In this document: positions 24,935-37,000 of the stretch, piece by piece
Layout of the letters: the number at the start of each line of letters is the position of its first letter
How positions within the stretch are numbered: position 1 is the stretch's first letter
Assembly: GCA_001566295.1 (NCBI GenBank)
Contig: KQ964272.1
Location: 62,001-126,000 of the forward strand
Length of the DNA: 64,000 bases
Direction: 5' to 3'
From: Microdochium bolleyi
Taxonomy: Eukaryota; Ascomycota; Sordariomycetes; Xylariales; Microdochiaceae
The notes under the pieces: generated by a model
What the model saw: only the letters and a program-made list of their open reading frames with translations
What the model was told of the DNA's origin: nothing
Databases searched by the model: none
Translations under genes and position numbers: made by a program

Positions 24935-26456
24935 TCAAGCGCTCGCCATTTGGGGTCTCGGCAGGCTCGTGGACAAGTACGCCCCCTTCCACGGCTTCAG
25001 AGCCTGCGCGACGATGACCCACGTGGGCAGCCAGGGCGTGAGGTACCTGCCCACGAGGCGGAACAGCCAGCCGGACCAGGCCGAGATACGTATGATCTGC
25101 TGGCTGCTGTCCACGGCGGCACGGACGCGGGGCTGTCTCTCGCGACAGACGTCCGGGAGGATGCGCTCAATCTCGGCCGTGGAAGGTGGGCTCATCGATG
25201 GCGTGCCGGCATCCTCGTATTCTCCGTCGGATGATCCCTCCGGGGATTGTTTCACGCCTGATGCCGAGGAAGCTTCCGTCTTCTTCTTCTCCTTCTGCCT
25301 CTCCAGCGCGGCGTAAAGGCGATCGACGAGCATGAGCACCAACTCCGCCCCCTGAGCACCTCCCTGCGCGAGGATCGGGTTCGTCTTGGCCACCGCGTCG
25401 CCGAGGCAGATGACCCTGCCATAGTTCCACCTGCGCAGGCAGTGGTTCGGGCACGCCTGCGTCGTGATGCGGTGGCAGTTGGCGTACACATCCCCGAACG
25501 TCGTCGTGTCCGTGAGCCTGGCGCGCGAGAGCTTCTCGCATATCTCGGCGCCCTTGGGGTCGTCGACGGCTTTCCACCGCGGGATGTTCGCGCGCCCCTT
25601 TGTCAGGGGCACCTTGAAGAAGATGAACCAGCACGCCTCGCCGTTGGCGCCGCCGAAGACGCCGATCGTCATGTCCTGCATGGATACCTGGTAGGCCGTG
25701 TCCTTCTCGAGGTCGCCCGTCTTGTGGGAGAGGCCGAAGACACAGGCAAACTCTGTCTCAAGGTCTGTCATAGCACCGTCGTGTTAACCACCAGTCAAAG
25801 TCTTTGATGGAGCTGCAAATGACAGACAAACCTTCACCATGATCTCCCTCAAAAATCTTCGGATCGGACTCGTCAGCGAGCCGCCACATCTCAGCCCGCA
25901 CGACGCTGTTGATCCCATCGGCGCCAACAACGACATCAACGTCGAACGACTCGGCGACCTCTCCCCCGACATGCACCCTCACACCGTCATCCCCAGCCAG
26001 CGGCTCGATCTGGCTCACCTTCTTCCCCGTCAATATCTTCCGCTTGCCGCCCTCGCTAAGATTCTGATACAGGATCCGCAGCAGCTGCGAGCGCGTGAAT
26101 GTCGCGATCCCATACCCGGCTGCCGCGGCGCGGATCTTGTCCCCTACACTGTGCCGAAACATCAGGTTGCCCTCTAGGTCGCGGCAGCTGAGCCGGCACA
26201 GCTCAGTCGACGCCGCGCCGACGTCGTCTAGGACGCCGAGCTGGTCCAGCACGCGCTGGAAGTTGGGGTACAGCGCCAGGCTCGCCCCGATCTCGGGCGT
26301 GATGTCGGGATATGTCTCGAGCAGGACGAAGTCGATGCCCAGCCGGTCGAGGTGCAGCGCGGCCGTGAGCCCCGTCATACCGCCGCCCACGATGGCCACC
26401 TTGAACGGCCGGGCCGGCGGGATCGTGGGGCTGGTATCGCTGACCGCCGTCGACAT
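24935..26456 (-). CDS. FAD-dependent monooxygenase, PaxM-like group
   Basis: Exons 26456-25832 and 25764-24935, with one 67-bp intron, give 484 residues. The N-terminal dinucleotide-binding motif is VAIVGGGMTG (20-29), the DG motif is VVVGADGINSVVR (175-187), and the GD motif is ICLGDAVAKTNP (327-338). Together these mark a group A flavoprotein hydroxylase of the p-hydroxybenzoate hydroxylase fold. The basic, hydrophobic C-terminus (WLFRLVGRYLTPWL) resembles membrane-associating tails of fungal epoxidases in meroterpenoid and indole-diterpene pathways. Such enzymes use NAD(P)H and oxygen. Substrate unknown. The closest other oxidative enzyme is the P450 at 29.2 kb, but no prenyltransferase, cyclase or synthase is visible. 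An acidic, serine-rich linker near residue 370 is unusual for the family. Confidence 0.85.
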
Positions 26457-27045
26457 TGTGATAATAGCAGCGGTTGGCTAATGTTCGGGGTGCGATTTGG
26501 CTTCTGTGACTGCCTGATGCCGGGATATCGTCCGTACGAGTGCTGAGAGGTCTTTCTGACAGCTGGGCGAAATACCGAGTCCTCGTCAGCGAAGTCTCGG
26601 TATCGGGCATAAGGTCTTGGCGGTGGGCTGACCGCTGGGTGGACCTGAGCGTCTTGACTCTTGAGTACCCCTGAATCAACAACGCCCAATCAGGCGTGCT
26701 CGTTCATGCCGCCATGTGTGGTACGGGATATTGTCAGTGGACCACTCCCAAAATTAAGATCAGGTATGTGTTCAACGCTGGCTGTGTATTATGTAACTAC
26801 TATCTAAGGCTGATGAGATTCATTATGAACCTGAAGCCTGGGCTTCGACGTGGGCCTACTTTGGCTTCGCTGTCATGTATTATGTATACTGAAGCTGGAG
26901 CTAAGGGGAAAAATGCATCCTTCCAAATCGCTCAAGAGCCACGGCTTGTCAGTTTTGGTGAAGCTGGCATGTTTCAAGAAAGCCAGCGCCAGGCGACTGC
27001 TACGACACAAAACGTGGTGAAGGCCAGCAGTGCAATTAGGAACAC
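26457..27045. other. Monooxygenase promoter region
   Basis: Sequence upstream of the monooxygenase start. Small open frames only; none with support. Confidence 0.5.
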
Positions 27046-27723
27046 TCAGGCAATGGAGACAAGCCGATCAAACAGGTTAGGCGGTCCATAGTCATCATAA
27101 CCCTTGTCGTCGTCATCTTTTTCGCTGTCGCCATCTTCAAGGGGCCCAGAGTCGTTTAGCTCGTCGGAAGCCGCACTCCCTTTGTCCACCCAGTCTCTAC
27201 CTGCAGCCCCTGCAAGCGCGGGTACACCGTCTGTGAAGATACAGTCGTCTGCATTCGCCAAGTGGATGCCGGGAAAGCCTCCGGAGTTCAGCCGGACAAA
27301 GTTGTCGAGAAGCTTGAGCAGGTCTGCTTCTAAGTCGCGGTGGTGTCTCTGCCCGATATCTGTCCAGGAGCTTCCAATGGCCGGCTCACCAGTGAACATG
27401 TACACAATCGCAGACTATGAGGGCGAGTAGATGTCGAACTGGAGGAGCTCCTGTCCTATCATGGTGTACTTCGTCGGCCTGGCCAACGCCATTCGCAGAG
27501 CTTCCCGGATGGCACTAAGGTGATCATGGTAGATGGCATCCTCCCAGTCTGTGAACAAGGTGAGGCCATTCAATGGCAATTTCCTGTCGTCGACGAGCCT
27601 GCCTGCGATGTGCATGTGGACTCTCATGGTACCGCTGTTCTCACATTTGTCACCCTCGTGCTTGACGACGATTCTGATGGTGATTAGTCTGGCCGAGCGT
27701 GGAAGGCTTGTGGTGGTTGAGGA
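27046..27723 (-). pseudogene. Hypothetical gene interrupted by an in-frame TAG
   Basis: A single reading frame stays open on the minus strand from about 27723 to 27046 except for one TAG at 27415-27417. The part before the stop includes ITIRIVVKHEG, an ATG at 27627, GLTLFTDWEDAIYHDHLSAI and QFDIYSPS. After the stop the frame continues VYMFTGEPAIGSSWTDIG and a leucine-rich helix, then an acidic tail with DDDDK. Continuity across the stop suggests one ORF with a nonsense mutation (one base from CAG). I do not recognise the family. A true upstream exon was not found. It could also be two unrelated open stretches. Confidence 0.35.
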
Positions 27724-28342
27724 TTGACGGTGGGGTCGGTGCAGATCAGCGCCGCCTAGACGAGGCTATCGTCGACGGTCGAGCTCGGGCCAGATTTGTT
27801 CGCCAGTGGAAATATTCCATCCCTTGGGTCGATCGGCTTGGACTGTTGTCGGTGCCGCCATGTTTTTGAATTATAGAATGCAAGATGTGACTCGTGACGA
27901 GGACTCTTCGCAGCGGTTGGGGATGAAGATGACGTGAAGATTGGATACAGGAAGGGAGATGCGTCCAAGACCGATGAGTGGAGCAAGAAGAGTAAGTGAA
28001 GGAGAGTGGTGATGGGCCAGTCGATTAGGACTGGAGGCAGGTGCGAATCAAGGGCCTGGCTGGGCTGCCGGACGGCGCGTAATTACATCTTTGCCATGTT
28101 GTAAGAGTGGCAGGAACCGAATAGCCACTGCTGCAAAGCTTGCGCGTTACAGCAGTCCAGGGCGCTCTGGTCCGGTTCTCGGAACAACCACGGCCTGGAT
28201 GGAGCATGCAGTCGACACGGCAAGCAGAACCAAGTGCGAAACAAAAAGAAAAAACTGCGACATCCTCAAACCGCGGGAACACGCGCAACACAGGCCGGCG
28301 AGTCATGCCACGTGCACCATGCACCGCCAAGGCCAAAAAGAA
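27724..28342. other. Spacer left of the tRNA
   Basis: Short overlapping ORFs only (for example 27986-27756 minus). No domain and no repeat seen. Confidence 0.5.
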
Positions 28343-28426
28343 CTCCGAATCGGGGAATCGAACCCCGGGCTTGACGGATCATGGGAGGATGAGAGCGTCA
28401 AATGTTAGCCACTACACCAATTCGGA
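28343..28426 (-). tRNA. tRNA-Glu (anticodon CTC) with a 12-nt intron
   Basis: On the minus strand the 84-nt sequence folds as a tRNA. Acceptor TCCGAAT pairs with ATTCGGA and the discriminator is G. The D arm has TGGTGTAGTGGCTAACA and the T arm GGGGTTCGATTCCCC. The anticodon stem TGACG pairs with CGTCA, and the loop reads C-T-CTC-A, followed by a 12-nt intron (TCCTCCCATGAT) at the canonical 37/38 site before the closing C. The anticodon is at 28391-28393. A and B boxes for RNA polymerase III are intact, and a T run (TTCTTTTTG) just past the 3' end acts as terminator. Confidence 0.93.
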
Positions 28427-29242
28427 TTGCATGTGCAGCGCTTATATCATATTGAGTATGTACAAAAGCTAAGCATCACCGGGCGCCGGCTGTGGTCCGG
28501 ACCCTGGCCAGAAGGGCCAGTTGAAAAGACGAAACGAAGCGGACTGAGGTTGGCCACGAAACAACCGCAGTGTCGACTTTTGAGACCAGGCAATGTGTGC
28601 TCAAGAGGAGTGTCAAGCAAAGTAGACCCGTCGTGCTGGCACACGGCGTGCCCTCGGATACTTTCTGGTAACTTGTAGACGCCCTGGTCTAGATGACAAC
28701 GTCGATACGCGGCATGGCCAGGAGGCATGGGCATGGATGGGCCAACGGTATACTACCGCCCGGATCTGCCGGAGCACACGAGGCCACTGCCGCAAGTGTG
28801 CGCCACACGATCCGGCGGGAAGCAGGGGAGAGGGTATGTGCCGCGATCTTGGCACGGCAGCTACTCCGTGCCACCTCTCGGAGCGGCCCATCCCGGGACC
28901 CGAGTCTCCGAGGTTATGTAAGGTTTGCAAGGAACATATCTACGATAAGTGAGCGAGGAAGGGTACTTCACACCGCCGTTACGAGCCTCCCCAGTCGGCC
29001 CCGAGTCGCGCAGAGGGGCCAGCATATCAAATATCCCGGCACCGGCGCAGGCACAGGCATTCGTTTCGCATCCTGCGCGCGTGTTCGTAATCGTACGGTG
29101 GCGGACTTTCCGCCCCGGCGCTGACATGTCTGTGTGTGACGCTGGACCCTGCCTGGTGAATCGATAATAAACCTGGGGACATATATAAGTGGTGTTGGCT
29201 CTCCACAACTTCTGGACCAGCCCACAGACACCAGTGACGCCG
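28427..29242. other. Spacer and P450 promoter
   Basis: Lies between the divergent tRNA and P450. Open frames overlap on both strands and carry no domain. A TATA box sits near the right end. Confidence 0.5.
29182..29188 (+). promoter_or_regulatory. TATA box of the P450 gene
   Basis: TATATAA lies 55 bases upstream of the chosen P450 start codon, a reasonable distance for a fungal gene with a short leader. Confidence 0.5.
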
Positions 29243-31387
29243 ATGGACAACAAAGAACACATTCCATTTTCGGACAGGGCAGTATCCCAGTCAGAGTTGA
29301 TGATGATTGCCTCTCCATTGCAACTGGCAGGCGTTGGAGTGGTTGCGGTAAGTTCGTCCTTCCATAAACTGGCCAGACCACCCGGCGGGGTCTAGGCACT
29401 CAAGTGCACCCTATACAGATCACACATGACGTTCTCTGCTTGACTGTGCTGACCTGCCCGACTCGCATCCTCCAACACAGGTACTCGCCTACTTTGTCGT
29501 CCAGACAGTCTACCGCCTCTACTTCCACCCTCTCGCCAAAGTCCCCGGCCCCAAGCACTGGGCCATTACCGACCTCTTCTACGTGAGGCACTTCATCAAC
29601 GGCACCTGGGATGGCCACCTCAAGACGCTCCACGACAAGTACGGCCCGGCCGTCCGCTACACGGCCAACCAGGTCTCCTTTAACTCCCCCGACGCCTGGA
29701 AGCCCATCTACGGTCATAAGATGAACGCCGAGCGAAACTTCGATAAGGATCCCATGTTCTATGCCGACCGCGAAGGGGATGCCACCCATATCATCACTGC
29801 CAACAACGACGACCACCGCCGCATGCGCCGCGTCCTCGCCCACGCATTCTCTGAGAAGGCCCTCCGCGGCCAGGAAGGCATCATGAAGGGCTACATCGAT
29901 CTCTTCGTCCAGCGCATGGGCGAGAAAGCAGCCGCCAACGAGGCCATCAACATCGTCCTCTGGTACAATTTCACCACCTTCGACCTCATCGGCGACCTCG
30001 CCTTTGGCAAGCCCTTTGGCATGCTCCAGAGGGGTGTCTACCACCCCTGGGTCGCCATGATCTTTGAGAGCCTCACCGTCCTGCCCTACCGCGGGGTCCT
30101 CAACCGCTACCCCTTCCTCAAGCCCTTTGCCGACCTCATCACCCCAAAGCGCCTCGCCGAGAGCTACGCTGAGAACGTCAGCCTCAGCCGCGAGACGGCC
30201 CTGCAGCGCCTGCACTCTGGTAACGTGGAGCGCGAGGACTTTATGTCCTACATTCTGCGTAACAACAATAGCGACGACGAGAAGATTAGGGCTAGGGGCC
30301 TCACCGAGGACGAGATTGCCTCCAACGCCATGATCCTTATCGTCGCCGGCAGCGAGACCACGGCGACGATGCTCAGCGGCACCACCTTCAACCTGCTCAA
30401 GAACCCGGACAAGTATAAGAAGCTCGTCCGCGAGATCCGCAGCGCCTTTGCATCCGAGGACGAGATCACATTGACGTCAGTCAACCATCTCGAGTACCTC
30501 CTAGCTGTCTTCAGCGAGAGTTTCAGGATCTGTAAGCTGCATGCCCTCCACCACTTCCATCCCTCCAGGCAAGATCTCATAGCTGACCGACCGTCCGCGT
30601 CCGCTTCTACACATTGCAGACCCTCCCGTCCCTGTAGGCCTGACCCGTATCGTTTCTGAGGGCGGCGAGACCATCGAAGGTTATTACATGCCACCCAAGG
30701 TAAGTGTCACCCATCACTGTCCACACTCGGAAGGAGTCTTTCCCCTGGTCGCAAGAGTACCCACACCCATGCATGCACACACTTATGCAGGAATATCTAT
30801 CTGGACCACGATCACGACGCTAGCCTGAAGAGAGAAGGGACCAGAGAGAGAGGGAGAGAGAGAAACCCGAGAGAACGAAAACTCGGAGACTGACAAAAAG
30901 CCCCAACCCGCAGAGCGTCGTCGCCGTGTCCCAGTTCTCCGCCTACCACGACGCACGCAACTTCTTCGAGCCCGAGAGCTTCCACCCTGAGCGGTGGCTC
31001 GCCAGCAACACGACCGACCCCCGCTTCGTCAACGACAAGCGCGACGTCCTGCAGCCCTTCTCCATCGGACCCCGGAACTGCATCGGCAAGAAGTAAGTGG
31101 CTTCCTATTTCTCCTGCTCTTGCTTATCTGGAATCAGTACCCGCTCCCCAGGGATCAAGGCCGAGGGTCCCCATGGGTGAGCAAGGAAAGAGAAAACAAA
31201 GCAAGAAGACTGACACCCAAGGAATAGCCTCGCCTACGCCGAGATGCGCCTCATCCTCACTCGTCTGCTCTACAGCTTCGACCTGGAGCTCCAGCCTGAG
31301 AGCCGGGACTGGATGAACCAGCGCGTCTTTACGCTGTGGGAAAAAGGCGAGCTCATGGTCAAGCTCACGCCCGTGGTGAAGCGCTGA
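29243..31387 (+). CDS. Cytochrome P450 monooxygenase
   Basis: Five exons (29243-29347, 29481-30531, 30620-30699, 30914-31092, 31228-31387) encode 524 residues. An N-terminal membrane anchor ([19 protein letters not shown]) is followed by the hinge HPLAKVPGP. The I-helix oxygen-binding motif is AGSETT (about 324), the K-helix ExxR is ESFR, PERW is present, and the haem loop [10 protein letters not shown] has the thiolate cysteine near 468. Overall it resembles the CYP65-type clan that includes isotrichodermin C-15 hydroxylase, acting in the ER with a P450 reductase. Introns are 133, 88, 214 and 135 bp. The 214-bp one is long for this locus and purine-rich (GAGA tracts). Downstream ATGs at 29299 and 29302 are alternative starts but would shorten the anchor. 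Substrate unknown. Confidence 0.92.
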
Positions 31388-32526
31388 AAGGAAAAATAGA
31401 GCGCGCGCGCGACCCTGACCTGCTCCAGGAGCATGGGGTATGGGAGGATGAATACAACAACTTGAGTGGCGGAAATGAGAGCAGGACTGAAAGAACGGTC
31501 GCCAATACATCCACTGAAGGAAGAGCAGGCGTGAGCAGGACACGGTGTGTGAGGGGGGTATCATGCTCGCCTTGGGGGTAGGGGATATGGGATGCGGTAG
31601 GGCCCCCCTTGTAGACCGAAAGTGTAGTACGCTCCGGATATGTCTGACGACAAACACGGGCACCACATCGATTCTCAGGATATCGTTGCGGTTTCGAGAT
31701 TTTTTCGTGACCTTGCAGTAAATGGGGATAGGTACCCGGCAACTAGAGCGCATCCAAGTGTGATTTTGCGTTTGCACTGCCGGATCGTGGGTACACTCGA
31801 ATCTAATAATTCGTTTGCACACTAGAGAGCGAGACCGTGGCAATATAATCAGCAATGGTGAGATAGAAAGAAGGAATAACACGCCCTGCCGTGAAAGAAT
31901 TGTATTCATTAGTGAGCCATCCCGGAAGGAGAGTCGGTCTCCGAGAAAGGCATGTAGGGTCAAAATGTCAAGAAAGTCTGCTCTATGTCCGGGTATCAAC
32001 CTAGCGACCCCTCTCGCGCAAAACAGTTCCCATGCCGTGCCTCGTCGTGTGTATGGGGCGCCATCCTCGTCTATCGCGCCCTGGTATCCGCGTCTCTACG
32101 CGCAAGTGCCTTCGTCCCCGAACAGCTGATCCGAGACGTTGTGCTCGGTCAGGGAAGAGATTGTCATCCCGCATCAGTCTACGACACGTTCACCATGGTC
32201 TCTTCCGTGCCAGTCCACTACTTGACTGAGCTCTGGCACTCGGCCCGCCATCCTCGCACCCTCTGGATCGTAATGCTGACGGTCCTAGTGCTTGCTCAGC
32301 CGGTAGAGTGAGACAAGATTTCGCTTACTCTTTCTCCGGGTGTTAATGAATCACGGACCCTGCAAGGGTCGCCGTGGAAAGCCAACCTGCTCTGTGTCGA
32401 GCAGGAATTTCGTGTCGGTCGTGTCGGCATCGCATGGCATCGACGCGCTGCCGAGCATAAAAATATCGCTGGCTCTTGCCATGGCATAAATCGGAAGTCG
32501 TGTCCGTATCTTTCTTCGCCATATCC
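31388..32526. other. Spacer between convergent P450 and cyclin genes
   Basis: Two 3' ends face each other. The ORF at 31985-32311 (plus) has no recognisable domain and I leave it out. No repeat or RNA gene seen. Confidence 0.5.
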
Positions 32527-34001
32527 TCATTCGACTGAATCCGCAGACTCGACAGAACGTGATCCCACGACTTCACGCGCGTAAAACTCGACGAGCATCG
32601 TGGCGTACGCCTCAAGGTCCTCGACGGGCACCGAAAGCCGGAAGTCGTTCAGGACAAGAAATTGAAGCTCGAGATGGTTGAGCTCCGCCAGGGGAAGGCC
32701 ACCGACCTGGACATGAGACAGCTACAATCAGCACAGGGAACATAGCGAACATAAGATGACCGTTGATGAAACGATCATAGGTGCAGAAGACATACCTTAG
32801 CGTAGCGTGAGTTCGTATAAAAGACGTCGGAGAAAAACTTGCTTGCACATGTTACACCTGCTATGATGAGACGGTGGATGTTGAAGCTATCGACCACGAA
32901 GTAGGTGGCAAGCGATGATTGCGGAGCCGGTGAATGTGTGGGCTGGGAATCTGCCCGCACATCGTTCGCTGTCTTGGGCTCATCCTCATCGTCGGCGAGA
33001 TCGGAATCAGTCTCGTCATCGTCCTCGCTGTCCTTGTCCGGCATTTCAGCGTCGGATCGGGGTGCGGAGGTCTGAGCACTGCGTTCTGGGTGGCTCTGAG
33101 AGTGCCGGCGACCTTCCTCAGCCTGCATCACCATGCGGTTGACTCTTTCGGTCATCCGGTCAAAGTAGACGAGCAGGCTCAAGAACACTTCGTACGTGGT
33201 CGGGCAATACTTATGTATACGGCTCAGATAGCTCAATATGGTAATGGCAGGCACGTTCTTGCCGTGGAAAGCGAGCACCGAGCTGCTGAGGGGGCTCATG
33301 GATGCACCGTCGTTGTTGTGGCTGGCTGCCGTCTGCTGATGCGCCGCATTCCGGTGCAAGGCGTCGTGTTGCAAGTCGTTCGTAGTGGTGATTTTGGTAA
33401 GAAGAGCCGCGACCATCTCGATGACGTCGCCAATAGGCATGCTGCTAATTTCGTACTTCATAGCCTGCAAAGGTGTATCTGCTAGCCCTCCGGGCCGTTT
33501 ACCGCTGCTCAGCACATCGTCGCGGGCCAGGCTCTCGATATGAGCTAGATCACGGACGACAATAACTCGCCCTGGTGGCGCAGACTCATCAGCAGGCGGG
33601 GCAGGAGCTTGGTAGCCGGCAGAGCTCAATGAAGACGCTGCCGGGGTGGCAGTCTGAATCTGTGTCGACATTGGATCTGCTGTGTCTTCACCATCCGCAT
33701 TCTGTGTTGGTGCACAAGTGGGAGTAGGATGCGAGGTTGAGGAGTCCGGCGGGGACGGAAGTCGAGGGGCACCCCCGCTTGCTGATGTCGCTTTGGCAGG
33801 TGCGACTGCAGGTGGCGACTCTGTCGAGTGCCGTGACGGCGAATCCGGAGATCGAGGCGCCTGTCGGTGTGGGATATCGCGAGGTCGACTCGGAGGTTCT
33901 GGGTTGTGGAAGGTAGATTCGTGTTCGTGGTGCCGCATCGAGGATCCGATTGAGTGGAATCGAGAGTGGTTCGCGCCGTAGTCTCCAGCTACAGCAGCCA
34001 T
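32527..34001 (-). CDS. PHO80/PREG-like cyclin
   Basis: Exons 34001-32796 and 32706-32527, split by an 89-bp intron, give 461 residues. The frame is open to 34037, but that codon is TTG, so I use the ATG at 34001. The first 170 residues are low-complexity and rich in Pro and Ser. The cyclin fold follows (FHGKNVPAITILSYLSRI, YFDRMTERVN, VDSFNIHRLIIAGVTCASKF, and after the splice VGGLPLAELNHLELQFL). An acidic insert with EDDDETDSDLADDEDE interrupts the cyclin box. This pattern fits the Pho80/PREG subfamily. Its members bind a Pho85-type CDK and, in yeast and Neurospora, repress phosphate-starvation genes by phosphorylating Pho4/NUC-1. Whether this is the PREG orthologue or another Pcl cyclin needs a tree. 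Confidence 0.85.
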
Positions 34002-37000
34002 ATCATCGTTGGACTCGGGAAAAAGGGCGTCGGCCAATTATTGCGAGCAGACTAAACAGAATCTGCTGGTCCGTCTGGTGGCATGAGTTCTTTGTCAGCA
34101 AAGTCGAGGAATTGCGCTCCTGCGGAAAGACCAAAAAAATAATTCGCGTTGCTCAGGTACAAGACTGGCGCCGGGGGGATCATCGATGGGAGCGGATCGC
34201 AGGAAATGAACGGGCTTGTTCGGGCTGCCAGGGTCTCTTTCCGTGCCCAACGAGCAGGGACAGGGACAGGCCCAGGGGTGCTGCGATTTGGATGTGGATA
34301 TTGATCTGGTAACCACGGAACTGGCCGACGAGTTTGCGCGAGCTCGAGAGTTGTCCGTCGATGAGGAGCAACGTAGCGGTTTGGCGCTGTGGGCGTCAAG
34401 ATAGCCAGGCGCGGCGTAGGCAACCAAGCCGGCCTCATTCGGAGCAAGGGAGACCGAGCGGCTGGTGGGCTGTGGTATTGACACAAAGTGGGGGAGGTCT
34501 GGGATAGTTGAAACCAGAGCGTGGCGAGCGATGACGAGTGAAGGTGGCTCATCACGCACCACAGAATCGCTCTCGAGCCAGCCCAGAGCACAGCGCGAAC
34601 GGACGGCCACGATTCGCGCGAAGGGCATGCAAAACGGCAGCAGAATAGTCGCACTCACGACCAGTAGTGATAAGAGAGAGGGACATGGTGGCGATGACTT
34701 GCCAGGGCTGCTACGGACGAAGCCTCTCGGTCTGGGCGGCGGCCGATGACGTGAAGGAAGAACAACGAAAGAGACGATGAGAAAACAAGGCTTACAGGGA
34801 TGGATTGCACAGGCCAGCGACCGTCAATTAAGCATTTGCTGGATCGAGAAGACACGCTGGGAAACGACAGGAAAGGCTCTAATGGTCGCGAGAGTGGCAA
34901 TGACGATAGCCCGTGCGCTCGAGGGAGGCTGAAGCGACGAAACAGAGGACGGGCGGCAAGCAGTGAGGCCGTGCGGGCTGGCTTGCGGTCGGCTGGCGTG
35001 GCGTGCGTGGCTGTCGAGGGTGCCGGGCAGCACTATCGCGAGAGTGCTCGCAGGTGGATGGCGGACGACAGGCGACAGCAGAGCAAGGGACGACGACGAA
35101 GGAAGCTGCGTCGAGCAGCGAACGACGGGCGATAAGAAGTTGGGAGGAAGAGGACGGGCGGGCACGGCGAGGAGGGGTTTCCTGCTTAAGGTGGTGGTGG
35201 TGTGGTGTGGTGGGTGTGGTGGTGTGGTGGACTCCTCTGGCGGGCGGTGGCGCTAACTGTGTGCTTCGGCAGCCCGTGAGGCCCGCACGCACAGAGGGGG
35301 GCGCAGATAGAGTGGGCTGCAGCCCGGGCCCCAGTTTCTTCGAGGTTCGAGATTGCCAACTCGGTGGGCGTGGCGTGGGTTCGGGTCGGTTCTCAGGCTG
35401 GGCGCCTGTCTCGGCGAGTCGCAGTGTGTTGGCCGCGAGGTGGAGGACGTCTTGGTCTCCTCAGGTCTCGACGAGTGAGTCGATGGTGATGGTGAAGGAC
35501 CAAAGGCCGTCCTGGTGCGATGGAGGAGCGGCCGTGTCTTATCTGGATCGCTGCTGCCACTGCCGCTCCTGCCATTCGCCGCCCGCCCAGGTGTCCTGCC
35601 TATGACGTGCCGGCCTCAGCCCAGAGCACGCACCTCCTGGCCATTGCGCCAGGCCAACCTCCAGAGCTGCCATTCCGACTTTTGCTTCTTCCTTTCTCTC
35701 GCGGACGGCTACCGCGACAATCGACGCGCCGGCTCGCGCCTTGCCACGACATGCACGCATGCGCCTCTGCATGGGACGACCCCTGCCGCTCCTCCGCCCA
35801 CAGCCTCGATCCCAACGACGGACGGTGAAGCACCTTCCGTCACAGAACCCTGGCGGCCCGCGTTGCTGGCAGCGGCCAGACGCTCCGCGTAATCACGGGC
35901 TCGACAAATGCCGTGTCGCTCTGCTCGGGATCAAGCAGCAGCTCGACCAGCCCACACCGGCACGCACGTCTGCGACAGAGTGCACAGCATCGTGCTTGCT
36001 ACTCACCCTTCTGCCGCATGGGGTGGCGGGTCTTGAAGCCTCGAGCCTGGTCAGCAGTCTAATTTACTGCGTAGGGTCCAGACCCGGCAGCGGCCAAGCA
36101 GAACCAAGACCCGGGAGCCAGGCACGTGTCAAGAGGAGCGACGGGGTTTGGGCGGCGGGCGGGCACGCAGCCGGCGCGGACCACGCACCCGGTTTTCGAC
36201 CTCTAGAGCCAGGTATCCTAGGGTAATTTACATTAGCGAATACCTGGACCATTACCCACTCACCGCTCCAGGGTCTGCCAAATGCGCAAGCAGAATGCCG
36301 GCCTCGCTCCTCCTCGAGTCAAGCACGAGTCGACGGCTTCGACACAGGCCCAGGCACAAAGCATGATGCCAAACCTTGACTGCATGTCGAGTCAAGGCCA
36401 CCCACGACGGATAAGCTATTTCTGCCGTCGGTCGCGACACCGGGCTCCCATTGGCCGATGGCGGGCGAGCCTCAAGTCATGTCTCGACTCTATGTGCTTT
36501 GGCCAACCACTGCTGACCGAGCCAGGCATAGCGGCCTTGGCTAAATTAAGCTCTTCTTGGCTCGCACATACTTAGCTGCACCTTTTCTTTTAAAGTCAGC
36601 CATGCGTGAGACGCTGTTAGCACCAACGTGTACAGCGTAACCATACCCCTAACAGTAGGCAGACTGAGAACCTACCTCATTTCTCCCCTTGTGTATAGCT
36701 AAGTGCTCCGTATGATTGTGAGTTCCGAACGCCACGCTACTGGCCCGGGCGAGTAGGAATAGCCATGCTCGGAGTTTGGCAGTGACGATCGAGCTGACGT
36801 GAGACATGAGGCTCAACACAAATGCGTGCTACCGGGCGTTATCCTGGTGTTCTCTTCGCAGGAAGGTAACATCATTCGACGATCATATCCTTGGGTGTCA
36901 TTGGTCCGTTGGCTGGCTTGCGAAACCCCCCAAGGGGTCGAATGTGTCTTCTGGTGCGCAGTTGGAAGGCTTTAGTCCCTGATTCGACAATTGGTGTTGC

